Source of the DNA: CAWCDJ01 sp963796675
GTDB taxonomy: Bacteria; Acidobacteriota; Terriglobia; Bryobacterales; Bryobacteraceae
DNA length: 64,000 nucleotides
Direction of reading: 5' to 3'
NCBI GenBank assembly: GCA_963796675.1
Contig: CAWCMS010000013.1
Coordinates: 620,001 to 684,000, forward strand
Part shown: piece by piece, positions 9,361 to 18,265 of the stretch
Numbering within the stretch: the first letter of the stretch is position 1
Layout: each line of letters begins with the position of its first letter
Notes under the pieces: model-generated
The model's database searches: none
Told to the model about the DNA's origin: nothing
Seen by the model: the letters and a program-made list of their open reading frames with translations, nothing else
Translations under genes and position numbers: made by a program

Positions 9361-10028
9361 TGAACAATCTGGAATTGCACGGCGACCGTGCAACTCGGGT
9401 TCGGGGATGTTAGCTGAGCCTGGATCACAGAAACCCTCTCCTGCACCAAGAAAGTAGAGGCTAATGCCCCGGTGAGCGCATCATACACCGTGAATGATGT
9501 GGCTGCTTGAGCTTGCGTTCCCTGGTCGATCGAGACTATTCCCCCGAGCTTCACGCCGGCAGCGTCTGCCACCTTGCGCGCTTGCGACTGCGCGGCGCCG
9601 ATTAGCGCCGTGTATACGCAGTCGGGTTGCGACACAGGGGCGTTCGACACCGTGTAGCTTAGCGTCCCCGATGGCTGATTTTTGCTCGCCGCTTCGAGCG
9701 CGGCAAGCACCGATGGCACCTCGGTAGCGCTAACCGTTCTTGACAGCGACCAGTCTACGGTTGGCGCGGGTGCAGCCGACACTTGAAGAAGGTAGGCATA
9801 ACTCGAGCTGGAGACATACGTAAAGTTATCGGCCGTGAAGCCCGCTCCCTGAACGACATTCACCGCGTCCTGCAGCGTGGAGGCTTGCGACAGCAGCACA
9901 TCCACCTGGATGGTGGCGTTGCTGGTTTGAGCCGCCGGCGTACTCGAAGCGGTGATGGTGATGGTGTTCGAATCGAGCTGCCCGAAGGCAGCCGTCGCAG
10001 CCGCCAGCAGAATCCATAGCGCGCGCAT
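9357..10028 (-). CDS. SIMPL domain protein, paralogue 1
   Basis: A 223-residue exported protein with a short signal peptide (LWILLAAATAAFGQ) and one SIMPL (DUF541) domain: early 'TITASSTPAAQTSNATIQVDV' strand, the central 'WSLSRTVSA' strand and late 'ARKVADAAGVKLGGI' helix are the family pattern. SIMPL proteins are periplasmic or outer-membrane associated and their biochemical role is poorly known. It lies 3 bases downstream of a paralogue (10032-10628), so the two are almost certainly cotranscribed. The stop codon lies inside the dispersed repeat at 9321-9360. Confidence 0.8.
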   Translation of the reverse strand: MRALWILLAAATAAFGQLDSNTITITASSTPAAQTSNATIQVDVLLSQASTLQDAVNVVQGAGFTADNFTYVSSSSYAYLLQVSAAPAPTVDWSLSRTVSATEVPSVLAALEAASKNQPSGTLSYTVSNAPVSQPDCVYTALIGAAQSQARKVADAAGVKLGGIVSIDQGTQAQAATSFTVYDALTGALASTFLVQERVSVIQAQLTSPNPSCTVAVQFQIVQ

Positions 10029-10031
10029 AGC

Positions 10032-10628
10032 TCAGAACGCCCCCAGCGCGAACTTCGCGGTCAGCGTGCAGACGGGCACGGCAGTCGAGCCGGTGGGAGT
10101 GGCGGTGCTCGACAGCGCGAGGATCGAGCCGAGGCTCATCCCGGCCGCACTCGCGAGTTTCCGCGCCTGCGCCCGCGCGTCGGAGATCAGGTCGGCGAGG
10201 ACGCATTGCGTCTGCTGCGCCAGCCGCGCCGACACCTGGGTACCGCTGATCGAAAACGCCATCGAAAGCCCGTTGTTCTTCGTGGCCAGGCGCGCTTGTG
10301 CCGCGCTCAACTGGGCCAGCGTATCTTTCATGGCGCTGAAATCCACAGTCAGAGAAAAAGACCAGACGATTACCGTCTGCGGCTGCGAGCCGGTATACGT
10401 CTGAGAGGTCCGGACAGCACTATAGTTCGCAGCCGTGATCCCGGTGCCATCGAGTGCGGCGACGGCGTCGTCGCGCGTGGTGTTGGTAGGGCCGGACAGG
10501 TCCACCCCGATGATCACCTGATCGGGCGTGAGATTTGCGTTTCGATTCGCCGTCACCGTTACGGAGTTCGGCGTAAGCTGGCCAAACGCGACGGCCGGAA
10601 GGAGCAGGAAAAGCATTCGCTGCAGCAT
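10032..10628 (-). CDS. SIMPL domain protein, paralogue 2
   Basis: A 198-residue exported protein starting at the ATG at 10628, giving a short signal peptide (MLFLLLPAVAFGQ). It has the same SIMPL/DUF541 order as its downstream neighbour: 'NSVTVTANRNANLTPDQV', 'VIVWSFSLTVDF', and 'ARAQARKLASAAGMSLGSI'. The two proteins are clearly related but diverged, a tandem duplication. The frame is open to 10781 but upstream residues are not signal-like and overlap the divergent gene at 10690. Function is unknown beyond cell-envelope location. Confidence 0.78.
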   Translation of the reverse strand: MLQRMLFLLLPAVAFGQLTPNSVTVTANRNANLTPDQVIIGVDLSGPTNTTRDDAVAALDGTGITAANYSAVRTSQTYTGSQPQTVIVWSFSLTVDFSAMKDTLAQLSAAQARLATKNNGLSMAFSISGTQVSARLAQQTQCVLADLISDARAQARKLASAAGMSLGSILALSSTATPTGSTAVPVCTLTAKFALGAF

Positions 10629-10689
10629 GACCTGATCTTGCCCCAACTGCCGGAGCAAAACCAGTAGCAATTCGGTTACTCTGGGCACC

Positions 10690-11307
10690 ATGGTGCCCGA
10701 TGTCCTGACCGCGCCCGAACGCGCTCTCTTCCGGAGGTTGAACACGCCCGAAAAGATCCAGAAGTTTCTGGACGCCGACATCGCCTACAACAAAGAGCCG
10801 GATGGCCCCACTTGCCGCTCACCCCGTCGCGTGATGCGCGACCGCACCGGCCATTGCATGGAAGGCGCGCTATTCGGGGCCGCGGCGCTGCGCATGAACG
10901 GGCATCCGCCGCTGCTGCTCGATCTCGAGGCGGTGCGCGACGACGACCACGTACTGGCGGTTTTTCGCCAGCACGGACACTGGGGCGCGGTCGCCAAGTC
11001 GAACTACTCGGGCCTGCGCTACCGCGAGCCGGTCTACCGCACTCTGCGCGAGTTAGTCATGTCTTATTTCGAGCATTACTACAACCTGAAGAAGGAAAAG
11101 ACGCTGCGGCGCTACTCGCGGCCCGTGAATCTCGCGCGCTTCGATGCCACGGGCTGGATGACCTCCGAGGAAGATGTCTGGCACATTCCCGACCACCTCT
11201 GCTCGATCCCGCACACGCCCGTCCTGCCGCCGCGAATCATTTCAGGGCTGGGACGCGTGGACGAAAGGCTCTTCGCCGCCGGCTTGTTGGGTCGGACCGC
11301 GGTTTAG
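10690..11307 (+). CDS. Transglutaminase-like cysteine protein
   Basis: A 205-residue cytoplasmic protein. A compact core 'DRTGHCMEGALFGAAALR' with a Cys at the head of a helix, 'NGHPPLLLDLEAV', then DDDHVLAVF with a His leading a strand, and GHWGAVAKSN resembles the Cys-His fold order of transglutaminase/papain-like proteins. The usual third residue, an Asp after GxW, appears replaced by the KSN segment. No signal peptide is visible. The ATG at 10690 is the only upstream start. The family assignment is a pattern-based suggestion; it could be a hydrolase or an inactive homologue. Confidence 0.55.
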   Translation: MVPDVLTAPERALFRRLNTPEKIQKFLDADIAYNKEPDGPTCRSPRRVMRDRTGHCMEGALFGAAALRMNGHPPLLLDLEAVRDDDHVLAVFRQHGHWGAVAKSNYSGLRYREPVYRTLRELVMSYFEHYYNLKKEKTLRRYSRPVNLARFDATGWMTSEEDVWHIPDHLCSIPHTPVLPPRIISGLGRVDERLFAAGLLGRTAV

Positions 11308-11313
11308 CAGCGG

Positions 11314-12990
11314 CTATTTCGCGAAATAAGGATGCGGCTCGGGTACGGCGGCGCCATCTTTGCGCGGGTCCGATGCGCCCCAGTTCACGCCCGTAGCGGA
11401 ATCGTGAATCACGGCCTGGCCTCCGCCCATCTCGTTCGAAAAGTCGCCCTGTACCTTGATCTGGTGGCCGCGCGCGGCGAGGGCGTCGCGGATCTCTTTG
11501 GGGATGCGCTTCTCGATCAGTAAATCGCAGCCGCCCCAGGTCTTCTTGGTGAAGCGCGGAGCTTCGAGCGCCATCTGGATGTTCATCCCGTGGTCCACGA
11601 TGTTGGAGACGAACTGGGCGTGCGCCTGCGCCTGGTTCAGGCCGCCCATGATCCCGAACCCGATATGCACGCTGCCCTTTTCCATGAACGCCGGAATGAT
11701 GGTGTGGAAGGGCCGCTTGTGCGGAGCGAGGGCATCGGGATGCGCCGGGTCGAGCTCAAACAGGCCGCCGCGATTCTGCAGCGGGAAGCCGAAGCCATCC
11801 ACCACCACGCCCGAGCCGAAATGCTGGTAGAGGCTCTGGATCAGAGAAACGATGTTGCCGTCGCGGTCCACGACCGATAGATAAATGGTGTCGCCATGCA
11901 CCGCGGGGTTGCCCGGTTCGACGTCGCAGCGCGCCTTGGCGGGGTCGATGCGTTTAGCCTGCTCGCGCGCGTAGTCCATCGAGATCATGCCGGCCACGGG
12001 CACCTTGGCAAACCGCATGTCGGCGACATAGCGGTGCAGGTCCGCGTAGGCGAGCTTTTGAGCCTCCATCTGGGTATGCAGCTCTTCGAGGCCGCGCGAA
12101 GGCCAGCTCGCCAGCGGGAAGAGCGAGAGGATGTTGAGCATCTCGATGGCGGCGATGCCCTGGCCGCTCGGCGGAAGCTCGTAGACCTTCCAGCCGTGGT
12201 AGTCGGTGGCCAGCGGCGTGACCCATTCGGACTCGAACTCGGCGAGATCGGCAGCATTCATGGTGCCGCCGAGCCGGTCGCTGGTTTTGAGGACGGCCTT
12301 GGCGATTGCGCCTCGATAAAAGGCCGGCGCGCCTTCTTGAGCGATCAGGCGTAAGGCCGACGCCAGTTGCGGATTGCGGAAGACCTCGCCGAGCTTGGGG
12401 GTGGCGCCATCGTGCATCAGGACGGTGCGGGCGTTGACATCGGCCGCGAGCTTCTTCTGCTCGCCCTTCCACGCCTCGCTGATGATCTCGGTGACCGGGT
12501 AGCCGTGCTCGGCGTAATATTCCGCGGGCGCGAAAAGGTCTTTCCATGGCAGGCGGCCGAAGCGCTGGTGCAACTTCGCCCAGCCATCGACCGCGCCGGG
12601 CACCGTGACCGACTGGATCCCCTCCTGCGGCATTTTGGTGATGCCCTTTGCCTTGAGGTAATCGATGGTGAGGCCGGTGGGCGCCCAGCCGCTGGCGTTA
12701 ATGGCGGTGAGTTTGCCGGTCTTGGCGTCCCAGTAGATGGCGAAGAGGTCTCCACCGATCCCGCAGCTTTCCGGCTCGACAACGCCGAGCACGAGGTTGG
12801 CCGCGATGGCCGCGTCGATGGCCGTGCCGCCGCGCGCCAGCACCTGCGCGCCGGCCTGCGAAGCGAGCGTCTGGCTGGTGGCGACGATGCCGCGGTCGGA
12901 GATGACCATGGAGCGCGCCTGAGAGCGGTCCTGGGTGTGGGAAGGGGTGGCGGTCATAAGCAACGGCAGGAGGAAAGCAAAGCGTCGCAT
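11314..12990 (-). CDS. Gamma-glutamyltransferase family protein
   Basis: A 558-residue exported protein with a signal peptide (FAFLLPLLMTATPSHTQ). It follows the Ntn-hydrolase gamma-glutamyltransferase family: 'GGTAIDAAIAANLVLGVVEP' near the N-terminus, 'GIGGDLFAIYWDAKTG', and the autoprocessing/nucleophile Thr in HGDTIYLSVVDRDGN, which starts the small subunit. The late 'GGLNQAQAHAQ' and 'GGGQAVI' glycine patches are also present. Members cleave gamma-glutamyl bonds (glutathione) or act as cephalosporin acylases or capsule depolymerases, and the sequence does not separate these. It is convergent with the gene ending at 11307, six bases away. Confidence 0.88.
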   Translation of the reverse strand: MRRFAFLLPLLMTATPSHTQDRSQARSMVISDRGIVATSQTLASQAGAQVLARGGTAIDAAIAANLVLGVVEPESCGIGGDLFAIYWDAKTGKLTAINASGWAPTGLTIDYLKAKGITKMPQEGIQSVTVPGAVDGWAKLHQRFGRLPWKDLFAPAEYYAEHGYPVTEIISEAWKGEQKKLAADVNARTVLMHDGATPKLGEVFRNPQLASALRLIAQEGAPAFYRGAIAKAVLKTSDRLGGTMNAADLAEFESEWVTPLATDYHGWKVYELPPSGQGIAAIEMLNILSLFPLASWPSRGLEELHTQMEAQKLAYADLHRYVADMRFAKVPVAGMISMDYAREQAKRIDPAKARCDVEPGNPAVHGDTIYLSVVDRDGNIVSLIQSLYQHFGSGVVVDGFGFPLQNRGGLFELDPAHPDALAPHKRPFHTIIPAFMEKGSVHIGFGIMGGLNQAQAHAQFVSNIVDHGMNIQMALEAPRFTKKTWGGCDLLIEKRIPKEIRDALAARGHQIKVQGDFSNEMGGGQAVIHDSATGVNWGASDPRKDGAAVPEPHPYFAK

Positions 12991-13109
12991 GAAGGAAAAT
13001 GATACCAGCTTGGGACCGAAGCGCGTCTCCGGCAGGCACTGGCGCTTGATAAGCTGTGAATCGCTCGGATGCAGAGACTCCGCGATCGCATTGTGGGAGG
13101 AACAGCCTG

Positions 13110-14747
13110 ATGAGGCTACGCCGTCATTTGCCGGTTTGCAGGGCGCTGGTGTGTCTCGTTTTTTGGACGGTGTTCGCTGCCGCGGGAAGCGGTCCGATAG
13201 TGGATGCCCCGGCAGGCAAGGTCGAAGGGCAGCTCGATGGCAAGCTGCGCGTCTTCAAGGGCATCCCGTTTGCGCTGCCGCCGGTGGGACAGTCGCGTTG
13301 GAAGCCACCGACCCCGATGCCTCGATGGGCGGGCGTCCGAAAAGCGACGGAGTTCGGGCCCGCCTGCTATCAGCCCACGGTCAAGATTCAGACGGTCTAC
13401 TCGCGCGGTCCGCTGCCGATGAGCGAAGATTGCCTGACGCTGAATATCTGGGCGCCAGCCGACGCCCGCAACGCGCCCGTCTTCTTCTGGATTTACGGCG
13501 GCGCGCTGACTTCCGGCGCGAGCCGCGAGGAGATGTACGACGGGGCGCGGCTGGCCGCGCGAGGGATGGTCGTGGTCTCGATCAACTACCGCCTGGGAGT
13601 GTTCGGCTGGCTCGCGCATCCGGAGCTGAGCGCCGAGTCGCCGAAGGGTGTCTCGGGCAATTACGGCCTGCTCGATCAGATCGAAGCGCTGCGATGGGTC
13701 CGCCGGAATGTCCGCTCCTTCGGTGGGGACCCTTCGAACGTGACCATCGCCGGCGAATCCGCGGGCGCATTGAGCGTGATGTACCTGATGGCCGCGCCGC
13801 CCGCGCGGGGGCTATTCGCGAAAGCGATTGCCGAGAGCGCCTACATGATCTCCACGCCCGAGCTGAAGCAGCGCCGTTTCGGTTCGGAGGCCGCGGAAGC
13901 AAGCGGCACCCGCCTTGCTGCCGCGCTGCACGGGCCGAACCTGGCCGCGCTGCGCGCCATGAATGCGCAGGCACTGGCGGACGCCGCGCCGGCGGCGGGC
14001 TACGCGCCATGGGGCACAGTCGACGGGCAAATCCTGCCGCGCCAGCTAGTCGATATCTTTGACGAAGGCGAACAGGCGCCGGTGCCGTTGCTGGCCGGCT
14101 TCAATGGCGGCGAAATCCGTTCGCTCATGGCGCTGGCTCCCCGGCCTCCCGCGAGTGCCGCGGAGTATGAACTTGCGATTCGCGAACGCTATCTCGATCT
14201 CGCCGACGAATTCCTGAAGCTTTATCCCGGTACGAACGTGAAGGAGAGCGTACTCGCGACCACGCGCGATGCCTTGTACGGATGGACGGCGGAGCGGCTG
14301 GTTCGCCAGCAGGCCGCGCTGGGCGTGCCGTCTTTCCTCTACTATTTCGATCACGGCTATCCGGCCGAAGAATCCGCGGGTTTGCACGCATTTCATGCCA
14401 GTGAGCTGCCTTTTGTATTCGGAACGTTCGAGGCGACACCCGCCAACTGGCCGAAGATCCCGGCGACTCCGCAAGAGACGAGTCTGAGCGAAGCCATGAT
14501 CGGCTATTGGTCCAGTTTCGCCCGGACCGGCAGACCGCAGGCCGCGAACCAGCCGGACTGGCCGGCCTACGGATCGACGCGCTCCTACATGGCGTTCCGT
14601 GACGCGCCGCATCCGTCGGATCATTTGTTGCCGGGGATGTTCGAATTCAATGAGGAAGTGGTCTCCCGGCGAAGGGCGAGCGGCGACACTGCCTGGAACT
14701 GGAACGCCGGAGTCGCCTCGCCCAAGATTCCCGCAAGCAGAAGGTGA
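13110..14747 (+). CDS. Type B carboxylesterase, secreted
   Basis: A 545-residue enzyme. The ATG at 13110 follows GGGAGG and gives a signal peptide (ALVCLVFWTVFAAAG). Family landmarks are the early KVEGQLDGKLRVFKGIPFA, 'SEDCLTLNIW', the oxyanion region 'FFWIYGGALTSG', and the nucleophile elbow GESAGA (Ser). A late 'HASELPFVFG' supplies the catalytic His. It should hydrolyse carboxylic esters outside the cytoplasm. It is followed after 6 bases by a DUF1801 protein, probably cotranscribed. Confidence 0.9.
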   Translation: MRLRRHLPVCRALVCLVFWTVFAAAGSGPIVDAPAGKVEGQLDGKLRVFKGIPFALPPVGQSRWKPPTPMPRWAGVRKATEFGPACYQPTVKIQTVYSRGPLPMSEDCLTLNIWAPADARNAPVFFWIYGGALTSGASREEMYDGARLAARGMVVVSINYRLGVFGWLAHPELSAESPKGVSGNYGLLDQIEALRWVRRNVRSFGGDPSNVTIAGESAGALSVMYLMAAPPARGLFAKAIAESAYMISTPELKQRRFGSEAAEASGTRLAAALHGPNLAALRAMNAQALADAAPAAGYAPWGTVDGQILPRQLVDIFDEGEQAPVPLLAGFNGGEIRSLMALAPRPPASAAEYELAIRERYLDLADEFLKLYPGTNVKESVLATTRDALYGWTAERLVRQQAALGVPSFLYYFDHGYPAEESAGLHAFHASELPFVFGTFEATPANWPKIPATPQETSLSEAMIGYWSSFARTGRPQAANQPDWPAYGSTRSYMAFRDAPHPSDHLLPGMFEFNEEVVSRRRASGDTAWNWNAGVASPKIPASRR

Positions 14748-14753
14748 GCAACG

Positions 14754-15155
14754 ATGAAATCGGAATTGCTTCGATTCAACGGTGCTGTGGAGCGGGATCC
14801 CGTCATCGACGCGTGGCTGAACGAGCACGCAGGTGAGTTAGGAATCATCGCGCGTGAGTGGTTTGAGGTGATGCGAAAGTGCGGGGACGAAGTCCGGGAG
14901 CTTTTGCATGACGGCTGTCCGGTTGCGTGTTTGGGAGATGCACCCTTCGGCTACGTCAATGTATTCACCTCGCACGTCAACGTAGGGTTCTTTCGCGGCG
15001 CCGCGCTCCCGGATCCGGCCCGCCTGTTGCAAGGCACCGGCAAATCGATGCGCCATGTGAAGCTGAGACCGGGAACGGCCACAAACACCGCAGCGTTGCA
15101 TCAGCTCATCGAAACGGCGTACTCGGATATCAAGGAGCGCGTTGAAAACGGCTAG
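14754..15155 (+). CDS. DUF1801 family protein
   Basis: A 133-residue protein with the DUF1801 (YdhG-like) core: 'EVRELLHDGCPVACLGDAPF', 'YVNVFTSHVNVGFFRG', and 'LLQGTGKSMRHVKLR'. Family members are small cytoplasmic proteins of unknown function with an aromatic groove. The gene starts 6 bases after the carboxylesterase stop. Nothing links it functionally to that enzyme apart from position. Confidence 0.75.
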   Translation: MKSELLRFNGAVERDPVIDAWLNEHAGELGIIAREWFEVMRKCGDEVRELLHDGCPVACLGDAPFGYVNVFTSHVNVGFFRGAALPDPARLLQGTGKSMRHVKLRPGTATNTAALHQLIETAYSDIKERVENG

Positions 15156-15396
15156 CCGGGAGCGACACCTCGGGACGACTAATCTTGTGCCGCGGCCGAA
15201 TGGCGAAGTCCCGACTGCGCCTTTGTTGGGCGCGCGGGGCGGACGGCGTACCGCGGAACGACCGGTTCGCGCCAGTTGCGCGTACCCGGGGTTATTCGAG
15301 CCGGTAGTTCACAACGGGCAATATCTGGTGGACGCGGCCATGAGCATGGGGATCCCAGCGCCGCTGGCTTTCCGACGCGCGGCGGTACGCTGCTGA
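15142..15396 (+). pseudogene. Patatin-like phospholipase remnant
   Basis: In one frame the stretch reads RASCAYPGLFEPV, then NGQYLVDAAMSMGIPAPL, which matches the C-terminal part of the patatin catalytic domain (the 'ASCAxPGxFxPV' and 'LVDGGxxxNxP' motifs that contain the catalytic Asp region). Here the usual DGG is DAA, so the catalytic Asp is kept but its glycines are lost. There is no GXSXG serine motif, no proper start, and the frame stops at 15396. It is squeezed between the DUF1801 gene and the kinase tail, so it is a decayed fragment. Confidence 0.6.
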
Positions 15397-15427
15397 AGGT
15401 GTTGCCGCTTGAGGCGCCACAGCGGAG

Positions 15428-18136
15428 CTACCGCAATTTCGATTCAGCGAGGTCCTTCTGTTCTTCACGGCGAGTGTAGCTGGTGGCAGTCCAGGAATGC
15501 CACGCAGCGGCGCTCCGCAGCAGGGCGTCGCGTCGCTCCAGGCCCGTGGTGCTCCGGGCGATTTCGCGGCAGGCCATCGACAGGTAATAGACGGGCATGA
15601 GGTCGCCGGGATGCCGGGAGCGCAGCTTCTGCGAATCCTCAATGATCTCGTACAGCTTCTGCCGGGCCTCCGCGCGCCGGCCTTCCGTCGTGAGCAGAGG
15701 CACCCAGAGCATTTTCATGGCGACATCGCCCAACAGATCGGCGTAGTCGACATGCGGAGGTCCGGCGGGTTCCATCGCCGCCGCTTCAGTCAACGCCGTT
15801 CTGGCTTCCGCAATCCGGCCTAGAGCGAGCAGCGGGCGACTGATGGCTTGCAGGTAGGCGCTCTTCAACATTTCAGACTGCTCTTTCGAGACGAGAGCCT
15901 CCGCCATCGCCAAGGCGCGATCATAGAGGGCAAGAGCGCGGGCGGGGTCCCACTTCCAGACGGAATCCCCCAGCCTGCCGAGGCGCGTGGCGAGGTCAAA
16001 GCGCGCCTGCCGGTCCTGGGTATCGAGAGCGGCGACGCGTTCCTGAATGTGAACGGACTGCTCGTAGAGTTCAGCGGCCTTGTGAGGCTCTCCGAGATTT
16101 GGCAAGTCCACAGCGGCGTAGACATCCGCGAGGTGCTGCAACCAAGAACCGAAGTTCCGGCATGATGTGTCCGGAGGTGCTTGTTCGTCACAGGGTTTGG
16201 CGTTGCGCAGGAGTTCCTGGTAAGCCGCTACCGCACCATCGAGATCGCCTAAGGAGACCTCCGCGCGCGCCATGCGATCCTGTGCGGAGGCTATCTGTGT
16301 ACCCAGGGCCGGGTCGGAATACCCCGAACTCTTGAGAGCTCGGAAGTTCCCAAGAGAGGACTCAAGCCAACTCACCGCTTCGACCGGTTGCCCCAGTTTC
16401 ATCCGGATTTGGCCAAGGCTAGCTTCACCAATCGCGCGAAGCATGCGAGCCGGCGAATCCAGGTCCCGGTCCCCCAGCAAGTCCAACATGCGGCGGTTGA
16501 TCGGTTCGGCTGAGGATTCGTGATAGGTGTTGTACTCGAGGCGGGCCAGAGCAAACAAGACATCGGCCATTTTCCGGCGCACCTCGAGCGGGGACTGACG
16601 GTTCACCGGCACTCGCTCATAGAGCTCGATCGAGTGTTTGTAGCTGGCGCGCGCATCTTCGGTCTGGCCGAGGTTGGCGCTGCCGGTGCGGGCTTGCACC
16701 GACCCCAAGCGCTGATATGCCTGGGCCAGTTCCAGGATCAGGCCCTTGTCGTTGCCGGCCTCCTTAGCCAGCCCGTCGAGATATTTACGCGCGGTATCGA
16801 CGATGGATGCCCGTACGGCTGTGGATCCGGCCAGGGGCGTGACCTGGTCATAGAACTGGAAGAGGAAAGTGTTTGCCAGTTCCCTTACCTGCGCGAAGCG
16901 CCGCTCGGCGATGCGTGCTTCGTGCAGCGAAACTGCGATGCCCGCGCCCAGCGTGACTGCGACCGCGAAAGCCGCGCCGGCGCCCACCCAGTGTCGCCTT
17001 ACGAACTTCGTTGCGCGATAGACTGGCGTATCCGGCCGGGCGGCAATCGGTAGTCCTTTGAGGTGGCGGCGAACATCTTCCGAGAACTCCACGACCGACC
17101 GGTACCGCCGCTCGGGCTCCTTCTGCATCGCCTTGAGCACTATGCAGTCGAGATCGCCGCGTAAACGGCGGTTGCCCAGGGAACTGGGAAGCCGGACCTC
17201 GGCTTCGCATACCACGTGGGCGATCTCCAGTGGATTGTAGTTTTGGATCGTGTACGGCCGCTGGCCCGTCAGCAGCTGATAAAGCACCGCGCCCAGCGAA
17301 TAGACGTCGCTGGCGGTGGATATCCCGGCGCCGCGCACCTGCTCGGGACTGGCGTAATCCGGCGTCATGAGCATCCCGCCGGTAATGGTTGCAGGCGGAG
17401 CCCCGCCGCCGGAGTCGCCCGTAGGCAGCAGCTTGGCGATGCCGAAATCGAGCAGCTTGGGAACCCCTTCGGGGGTCACCAGGATGTTGCCGGGCTTGAT
17501 ATCGCGGTGCACGACGAGGTGCTGGTGCGCATACTGCACGGCGTCGCAAACCTCGCGGAAGAGGCGAAGTCGCTGCTCGATGGAGAGCTCCTGCTGTTCG
17601 CACCAGTCCGTGAGCGGCACCCCCTCCACGTACTCGAGCACGATGTAGGGTGTGCCGAGCTCGGTGGCGCCACCATCGAGGAGCCGGGCGATGTTGGGGT
17701 GCTCCAGGTTCGCCAGGATCTGCCGCTCATGCCGGAATCGGGCAACGCCAGCGCCGCCTTCCAGCTCGAATTTGAGGATCTTGATGGCGACCTCTTTGTG
17801 AAACTGGTCGTCGTCCCTCTGGGCGAGATAAACCGCGCCCATGCCGCCACGGCCAAGCGGGCGCACGATCCGATAGGGCCCCATGCGGCGGCCGTTCCAG
17901 GGGTCTTCGACTTCCGCCACCGCCGTGGCAGCTTGTCCTACCAGGCCGGTCAGCCCGCTGCCTTCGTCGCGAAATGCCGCGAGGAGCTCGCGGCGCAGTT
18001 CGTCGTCGCCGGCGCACTGCTCCTCGATGATGCGGCTGCGGTCAGCCGCATCGAGGGAGGCTACAGCATCGTAGATGGCTTCCATGCGCTGGAAGCGTTC
18101 CGGGGTGAGCGGGCCGGGATTGGGCTCAGGCGGCAC
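15428..18136 (-). CDS. Ser/Thr protein kinase with TPR-like tail
   Basis: A 902-residue membrane kinase. After an N-terminal helical segment, the catalytic domain (about residues 85-365) has the G-loop LGRGGMG at 95, Lys119, HRD at 210-212 and DFG at 230-232. A single membrane span follows (about 382-404), and the remaining 490 residues are TPR-like helical repeats ('LAQAYQRLGSVQARTG' and others), expected outside the membrane. This is the common acidobacterial Pkn layout, in which the kinase is paired with an ECF sigma factor. The start used here is a GTG at 18136. It lies downstream of the sigma factor and Hcp-like gene in one direction. Confidence 0.93.
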   Translation of the reverse strand: MPPEPNPGPLTPERFQRMEAIYDAVASLDAADRSRIIEEQCAGDDELRRELLAAFRDEGSGLTGLVGQAATAVAEVEDPWNGRRMGPYRIVRPLGRGGMGAVYLAQRDDDQFHKEVAIKILKFELEGGAGVARFRHERQILANLEHPNIARLLDGGATELGTPYIVLEYVEGVPLTDWCEQQELSIEQRLRLFREVCDAVQYAHQHLVVHRDIKPGNILVTPEGVPKLLDFGIAKLLPTGDSGGGAPPATITGGMLMTPDYASPEQVRGAGISTASDVYSLGAVLYQLLTGQRPYTIQNYNPLEIAHVVCEAEVRLPSSLGNRRLRGDLDCIVLKAMQKEPERRYRSVVEFSEDVRRHLKGLPIAARPDTPVYRATKFVRRHWVGAGAAFAVAVTLGAGIAVSLHEARIAERRFAQVRELANTFLFQFYDQVTPLAGSTAVRASIVDTARKYLDGLAKEAGNDKGLILELAQAYQRLGSVQARTGSANLGQTEDARASYKHSIELYERVPVNRQSPLEVRRKMADVLFALARLEYNTYHESSAEPINRRMLDLLGDRDLDSPARMLRAIGEASLGQIRMKLGQPVEAVSWLESSLGNFRALKSSGYSDPALGTQIASAQDRMARAEVSLGDLDGAVAAYQELLRNAKPCDEQAPPDTSCRNFGSWLQHLADVYAAVDLPNLGEPHKAAELYEQSVHIQERVAALDTQDRQARFDLATRLGRLGDSVWKWDPARALALYDRALAMAEALVSKEQSEMLKSAYLQAISRPLLALGRIAEARTALTEAAAMEPAGPPHVDYADLLGDVAMKMLWVPLLTTEGRRAEARQKLYEIIEDSQKLRSRHPGDLMPVYYLSMACREIARSTTGLERRDALLRSAAAWHSWTATSYTRREEQKDLAESKLR

Positions 18137-18265
18137 GGCAAGCTGGCGGCGGTATCTCAGGGGAATTATAGGACAGAACTACCTGGGGAAGTTGCACCGG
18201 TGGCCGGCGCCACCGGCATTGGACTCGCTGTGTTGCCCGGCCGCCGGCCAGACCGGCGACGCTGT

